Positions 22,268 through 26,255 of a stretch of 26,255 nucleotides of DNA are shown piece by piece. Every line of letters starts with the position of its first letter. The stretch's first letter is position 1. The stretch spans positions 1 to 26,255 of the forward strand of contig JAVBPP010000040.1 in the NCBI GenBank assembly GCA_031549535.1. Direction: 5' to 3'. Position numbers and translations under genes: made by a program. Source of the DNA: JAVBPP01 sp031549535. Lineage in GTDB: Bacteria > Bacillota > Clostridia > Oscillospirales > Acutalibacteraceae. The notes beneath the pieces were generated by a model. That model worked only from the letters and a program-made list of their open reading frames with translations, made no database searches and was not told the origin of the DNA.

Positions 22268-22297
22268 TTGTAAGGGGCAGGGGGCGCGTGCTACAAT
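22268..22297 (+). promoter_or_regulatory. Likely promoter of the two-gene glycan operon
   Basis: TTGTAA (22268-22273) and TACAAT (22292-22297, with TGC before it) are 18 bp apart. A second -10-like TATACT lies at 22303-22308. Both are within about 40 bp of the downstream start codon. Confidence 0.5.
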
Positions 22298-22332
22298 ATC
22301 AGTATACTATTCGTAACGCAGGAGGGAGCCCC

Positions 22333-23604
22333 ATGTGGCTTACAAAAGGGCGCAACTATACCATCCCGCAAATCGATTTATGCCGCAAGCCGGAGGGCCT
22401 GCCGCAGGAGCTTTCCTATTTATATGACTTGGTAACGGTAGACAACAGCAAGGACTATCTGGCTCACCCGGATGCGATTTTGCGTAAGGACGGCTCACTG
22501 CTGAATGTTTACCCCGCTGGCCACGGTCAAGGTGCAATCCAAACAAAAATCAGCCGAGACGGCGGTAAAAGCTATCCGGAATCGCTACTGCATACTCCGA
22601 AATCCTGGGAGAAATCGTTGGAAACACCGACAATCTATCGATTGGAGTTTTGTAGCCCCGCTGTGCAAGATAAGCTGCTTCTTATTTCTGCCAATCCCAA
22701 ATGGGGGCTGCAGTCTACACCCGGCGGATTTCACTGCTCCCTTTCGGAGGATGAAGGGGAGAGCTGGACGGAGTTTGCCTTGTTTTATCCCAAAGATGAG
22801 CCAAACGGTGTGATTCCGATTGTGGCCATGGCCTCTCTGACCCGCCTAAAAGAAAACGGAGCGTTTGTGGATCGCTGGATGGGGCTGTTTCATGATTGGC
22901 GCTTTTACAATTATAAAAGCATTCTCAGTTTTGACGAAGCGGGGCGGATGCGATGGAGTGCGCCGGAAAAATATATGGCGCCGCACCGCAGGCAGGAGCG
23001 GGGCGCCCACATGTGCGAGGTGGAGGTGATTCGTTCTGACAAGGGGCAGGGGGACACCCTCTGTCTGCTTGCCCGCAGCAACAGCAAGCGCTGCAATTCC
23101 CTGATTTCTTTTTCACGGGATGAGGGCAAAACCTGGAGCAAACCGCGCGAAGTGCCCGCCGCCCTCAACGGGGAACGCCATAAGGCGGAGTATACAAGTG
23201 ACGGGCGGCTGGTCATCGTATTTCGCTCCATAGAACGAGACAAAGCCAAGCGCAAGCGCGTTCAGCCGGACTACTCCAAGCGAAAATTTTACAGTGAGGG
23301 GCTCATCGCCTGGGTTGGGACTTTCGACGATTTGCAGCAGGGGAAACAGGGGCAGTACCGCATCAAGCTGGCCCATACCTATCTGCCGGGGCAGACGCAG
23401 GCACAAACTGCCGCCAACGCGGACACCGGCTATTGCGGCAATGTTGTTCTGCCGGATGATACCGTGGTCATCACCAGCTACGGCTGCTTTGACGGCGGGG
23501 ATTATGTGACGAATACAAAGGGGGAGACTGTGCCGCGCACCAGCATTGCCTCCAAACGACTGCGCCTGAGCGACATTGACCGCGTTGCGGAACGATACTG
23601 TTAG
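22333..23604 (+). CDS. BNR/Asp-box beta-propeller protein of the sialidase superfamily, cytoplasmic
   Basis: The start at 22333 (MWLTKG) is chosen because GGAGGG lies 7 bases upstream; a longer frame begins inside the promoter. The 423-residue product has three clear Asp boxes (S-x-D-x-G-x-x-W/Y): SRDGGKSY at 74-81, SEDEGESW at 138-145 and SRDEGKTW at 261-268. A degenerate fourth is SFDEAGRMRW at 199-208. HPDAILRKDGSLLNVYP and YTSDGRLVIVFRS mark propeller blades. Asp boxes occur in GH33 sialidases and other propeller hydrolases. The sialidase arginine triad cannot be assigned with confidence, so activity is uncertain. There is no signal peptide, so any substrate must be intracellular. The second gene of the operon starts 16 bp after the stop (using GTG 23621). 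Confidence 0.75.
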   Translation: MWLTKGRNYTIPQIDLCRKPEGLPQELSYLYDLVTVDNSKDYLAHPDAILRKDGSLLNVYPAGHGQGAIQTKISRDGGKSYPESLLHTPKSWEKSLETPTIYRLEFCSPAVQDKLLLISANPKWGLQSTPGGFHCSLSEDEGESWTEFALFYPKDEPNGVIPIVAMASLTRLKENGAFVDRWMGLFHDWRFYNYKSILSFDEAGRMRWSAPEKYMAPHRRQERGAHMCEVEVIRSDKGQGDTLCLLARSNSKRCNSLISFSRDEGKTWSKPREVPAALNGERHKAEYTSDGRLVIVFRSIERDKAKRKRVQPDYSKRKFYSEGLIAWVGTFDDLQQGKQGQYRIKLAHTYLPGQTQAQTAANADTGYCGNVVLPDDTVVITSYGCFDGGDYVTNTKGETVPRTSIASKRLRLSDIDRVAERYC

Positions 23605-23620
23605 AATAGGGGACATTACT

Positions 23621-25759
23621 GTGAACTATTGGGTACTGCAAGCGCCGCAGGAAACGGCGGCGATTACCGTAACAGAGCAGACAATAACGCTGGAAAACGG
23701 CTTGATTCGCCGGGTGATTAACCCCAGCTGTGGCACAAGCTTTTTGGGCAATCCCGTCACCGGGGAAAACTTGCTGACGGAAACCACCGGAGATACGGTT
23801 TTTACGCTGGATGGACAGGTTTACGCTCTGGAGCGGGATTTTGCGTTTCAGGGGGCGGAGGAAACGCCGGTGTGCGAGCGCGTTGCCTACAAAGCCAGTG
23901 ATTTTACCAGTGAGGAAACGGTTTACCCGCCTAAGGGGAAGGCAATATTGCTGCGCTATACCGGGGATGACATTGTGGTTCAGCTGCGCTATGAGGTTTA
24001 TGACGGTATTCCGGTTATTGCAAAATTTGCCGAAGTTATCAATGAGAGCCCGTACAGTGTAAAGATTAACGCTTTTACACTCGATGCGTTTTCTATTGAA
24101 CCGGAGAAGCAAACGCTGCTTTATGGCGAAACCAGCTACAATGGCGGCTGTGGGTTGGGAAATAATATTGGCCTAAGTGTGCCGAGGGACGAAAAGGGAA
24201 TCAGTTTCACCTTTGATATCGGGCCGGATGCACTTGTGGCACCGGGGGAAACGTTTGAGAGCATGTGGGGCTATCAGTTGTTGCACACGGCGCTGCCCTA
24301 TGAACAGCGCTGTATTGAGGTAAAGCAGATGTACCGGGTCATCTGCCCATGGGTTCTGGATTCCCCCCTCATATTTCACGTGCTCACGGATCATTCAAAA
24401 AAAATCCGGGAAACGATTGACGCGGTGAAGGCTGTCGGTTTTGATATGGTGATTCAATCTTTCGGCAGCGATGTCAATGCGGAAAGTCGGGATGAAAAAT
24501 ACATCGCGCAGCACAGGGCACTCGCGGACTACGCAAGGGAAAAGGGGATTCGCCTGGGTGCATATACCCTCGCCATTGTAAAGGATTATCGCCCCATTAA
24601 GGGGGATGAATGTAATGTCTACGCAGATCCCAAAGGCCGTATTATCCGCTGCCTTGCCACCCAATGGTCTGAGCAGTATTGGGAAAGCATTTTTCATTTT
24701 TATCAAGAAACCGGATATTCAGCTATTGAAATAGACGGTCCCTATCATTTTAACCAGTGTGAGGGAGGCAACACCCACCTGCACGAGGGCTTCACAGACA
24801 GCCGCTATTTGCAGTGGAAAAAGTCCACAGTGGAGGTGATGCGCCGCTTTCAGGCAATGGGCGTTTATATCAACGCGCCGGATTGGCTGTACCTCAGCGG
24901 CGTCAACAAATGCGGCATAGGCTATGAGGAGGTCGCGTTTTCTCAGCCAAGGCAGGAGCAGCTGGCGAGTGTGCGTATCTATAATTATAAGGGCTCGTTC
25001 AACAAAATTCCATCCATGGGCTGGAGTTTTCTGCCCATTGATGTGTACCACGGCGGCGGAAAAAAGGCTAGCTTCGCTCCGCTGAAGCAGAATCTTAAGG
25101 ATTATGAATGGGCGCTGTTTCAGCATATGGTCAGCGGTGTGCTGCCCTGTTTCCGTGGTAAAAAGCTATACGACTGCGATGAGACGCAGGCCGTGGTTCA
25201 AAAATGGGTTGATTTTTACAAAAAATACCGCCGCGTTCTGAATGGCATCACCGTTCACTTTTTGCCCGCCGTGATGGACAAAAACAATCCGCAGCGCTGC
25301 ACAGAGTTGGATGCCATCCTCAACTGTCTGCCGCAAGGGGAGGTGCGCGGGATTCTGGCTGTGTTTAATCAGACCGACAGGGAAATTTCGAAACAAATCA
25401 AAGTGCCGCTGTTCTACACCGGCTTGTGCGAAACGGAAACCATCCCCGCCCCCGGAGCGGGAACGGGGATAACCGAAGTGAAAAATCCAAACTATGGCGA
25501 TTACCCGCCGCCCTATCCCGTGAGCGAAGGCGAAAAGGGGCTGGCTGTAGGCTTTATCTCCGGCTACAGCACCTCGCAGCAAATCACTGAATTAACACGG
25601 GAGAAAGCAGCAGCACAGAAAACCAAAACGAGTGTGCTGCTGCGCCGGGAGGGGACGCAGGACATTATGGTTGAAACGGATACCAACGCGGACGCGCTTG
25701 TGGACATCACGCTGGAGCCGATGAGCTATACCTGGTTTGAGATTCGGGCAGAAAAATAA
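23621..25759 (+). CDS. Putative alpha-galactosidase-like (clan GH-D-like) glycoside hydrolase
   Basis: GTG 23621 with AGGGGA 8 bases upstream is the preferred start, giving 712 residues; a TTG at 23576 would overlap the previous gene by 29 bp. The N-terminal 240 residues look like a beta-sandwich domain (ENGLIRRVINPSCGTSFLGN). A TIM-barrel-like region follows (about 255-560), in which IEIDGPYHF (Asp372 at a strand end) could hold the nucleophile. A C-terminal beta-rich domain finishes the protein. The arrangement resembles GH36/GH27-type alpha-galactosidases, but the family was not firmly recognised. No signal peptide is seen. It is probably cotranscribed with the Asp-box protein, and together they may trim an imported glycan. 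Substrate unknown. Confidence 0.6.
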   Translation: MNYWVLQAPQETAAITVTEQTITLENGLIRRVINPSCGTSFLGNPVTGENLLTETTGDTVFTLDGQVYALERDFAFQGAEETPVCERVAYKASDFTSEETVYPPKGKAILLRYTGDDIVVQLRYEVYDGIPVIAKFAEVINESPYSVKINAFTLDAFSIEPEKQTLLYGETSYNGGCGLGNNIGLSVPRDEKGISFTFDIGPDALVAPGETFESMWGYQLLHTALPYEQRCIEVKQMYRVICPWVLDSPLIFHVLTDHSKKIRETIDAVKAVGFDMVIQSFGSDVNAESRDEKYIAQHRALADYAREKGIRLGAYTLAIVKDYRPIKGDECNVYADPKGRIIRCLATQWSEQYWESIFHFYQETGYSAIEIDGPYHFNQCEGGNTHLHEGFTDSRYLQWKKSTVEVMRRFQAMGVYINAPDWLYLSGVNKCGIGYEEVAFSQPRQEQLASVRIYNYKGSFNKIPSMGWSFLPIDVYHGGGKKASFAPLKQNLKDYEWALFQHMVSGVLPCFRGKKLYDCDETQAVVQKWVDFYKKYRRVLNGITVHFLPAVMDKNNPQRCTELDAILNCLPQGEVRGILAVFNQTDREISKQIKVPLFYTGLCETETIPAPGAGTGITEVKNPNYGDYPPPYPVSEGEKGLAVGFISGYSTSQQITELTREKAAAQKTKTSVLLRREGTQDIMVETDTNADALVDITLEPMSYTWFEIRAEK

Positions 25760-25833
25760 AAAAAGTGCAAAAAATTCATATAACCGCTCATGGTGTGAAC
25801 CGCTCCCTGTCAAGTAGATAATCAAAATAAATA
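25760..25833. other. Short intergenic tail with an 8-bp direct repeat, origin unclear
   Basis: AACCGCTC occurs at 25782-25789 and 25798-25805, followed by CCTGTCAAGTAGATAAT. The block is unlike the genes on both sides and recalls the ends of some IS elements, but no inverted partner end or transposase is present. Treat as unexplained sequence. Confidence 0.25.
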
Positions 25834-25873
25834 AAAAACGGACAGATTATTTTTTAGTAATCCGTCCGTTTTT
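25834..25873. terminator. Bidirectional terminator between the glycan operon and the DeoR-family gene
   Basis: AAAAACGGACAGATTA (25834-25849) pairs with TAATCCGTCCGTTTTT (25858-25873) with a single mismatch and an 8-base loop. The A-run and T-run at the ends provide a U-tract on either transcript. Confidence 0.88.
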
Positions 25874-25888
25874 GACATATGCTACTTG

Positions 25889-26255
25889 TTATTCTTTTTC
25901 TGTTATAATAACTTCAATGCCTTGTCCATCAAAAGCAGATAAATCTTCTTCAGAAGCGTCCCAATCCGTAATCAATCTGTTAAGCCTATTAGCCGGGCAA
26001 ATGCTAACAACAGATTCAAAACCGATTTTTTCAGTAGGATATAGACCTATACTTTCCTTTGATGAATCAATAAGAGCGTTCCAAAAGCTTACTGCTTGAG
26101 ATTTCTGTATTGATAGTCCAAATTCTGGTGAAATAAACGCAGAGGTAATAAAGCATTTGTCAAAACGCAAATGCTTTATCATATCAATGGCAAATGCATC
26201 ATAACAGTTTCCTTTGTTGTCCATTTCACCACCAAGAAGAATAACAGAAATATTA
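25889..26255 (-). CDS. DeoR-family transcriptional regulator, C-terminal effector domain, partial (5' end outside window)
   Basis: The frame is open to the right window edge and ends at 25889. About 122 residues are seen. They begin with NISVILLGGEMDNKGNCYDA, the typical LGGE segment of the DeoR effector (sugar-phosphate-binding) domain. FDKCFITSAFISPEFGLSI, ALIDSSKESIGLYPTEKIGF and RLNRLITDWDASEEDL follow the usual DeoR pattern (aFig..gis, D.sK, id.lItD). The DNA-binding helix-turn-helix would lie outside. DeoR proteins sense phosphorylated sugars and usually repress catabolic operons, so it may control the adjacent glycan genes, but it faces them tail-to-tail. An internal ATG at 26224 is not the real start. 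By eye it is more AT-rich than its neighbours. Confidence 0.85.
   Translation of the reverse strand, partial: NISVILLGGEMDNKGNCYDAFAIDMIKHLRFDKCFITSAFISPEFGLSIQKSQAVSFWNALIDSSKESIGLYPTEKIGFESVVSICPANRLNRLITDWDASEEDLSAFDGQGIEVIITEKE

Noticed and set aside
22333..23604. Calling the Asp-box protein a true sialidase
   Set aside because: Asp boxes are clear, but the arginine triad and catalytic residues of GH33 could not be placed and the protein is not exported.

Overview
The window looks like a chromosomal segment of an anaerobic Firmicute, most likely a Clostridia/Oscillospiraceae-type gut bacterium. This is inferred from the class III (anaerobic) ribonucleotide reductase pair NrdD/NrdG, a CdaA-type c-di-AMP cyclase with CdaR, strong GGAGG ribosome binding sites, sigma-A-like promoters, and cytoplasmic glycosidases. 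No rRNA, tRNA, CRISPR array, intact insertion sequence or phage gene was seen.

Left part (1-5461). A minus-strand block runs from a DUF975-like membrane protein to cdaA, cdaR and mntP, then a nucleoside phosphorylase-family gene cut by the window edge. mntP sits directly behind cdaR, where glmM is usually found. Divergent from the block is a DapA/NanA-superfamily aldolase that lacks the usual DapA motifs. It ends at a perfect 18-bp bidirectional terminator shared with the convergent GH106-like glycosidase.

Middle (5471-13195). A 1030-residue cytoplasmic GH106-like glycosidase (minus strand) is followed by a 336-bp AT-rich intergenic region with a near-consensus promoter. That promoter drives a plus-strand cassette: a 144-residue secreted protein with no recognised family, a hairpin, a VanZ-like membrane protein, a MacB/LolD-type ATPase and an 851-residue FtsX-type permease. 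The last three genes are translationally coupled. The arrangement suggests a secreted bacteriocin-like effector with immunity/export. This is the best candidate for an undescribed system here.

Cell-envelope and housekeeping part (13263-22200). A lipoprotein-type MltG transglycosylase converges on a class B penicillin-binding protein (PBP). Their last codons overlap inside a 20-bp palindrome. The PBP leader has two interleaved complementary segments that would mask its RBS and start codon. Next are a large repeat-rich surface protein, RadC, and nrdD/nrdG. radC and nrdG also overlap at their 3' ends, and a radC terminator lies inside the nrdG coding region. nrdD has a consensus promoter overlapped by NrdR-box-like sequences.

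Right part (22333-26255). A cytoplasmic BNR/Asp-box beta-propeller protein and an alpha-galactosidase-like TIM-barrel protein form a two-gene glycan operon. It converges through a bidirectional terminator on a DeoR-family regulator cut by the window edge. With the GH106-like enzyme and the aldolase, this suggests intracellular processing of imported oligosaccharides, but the substrates cannot be named from sequence alone.
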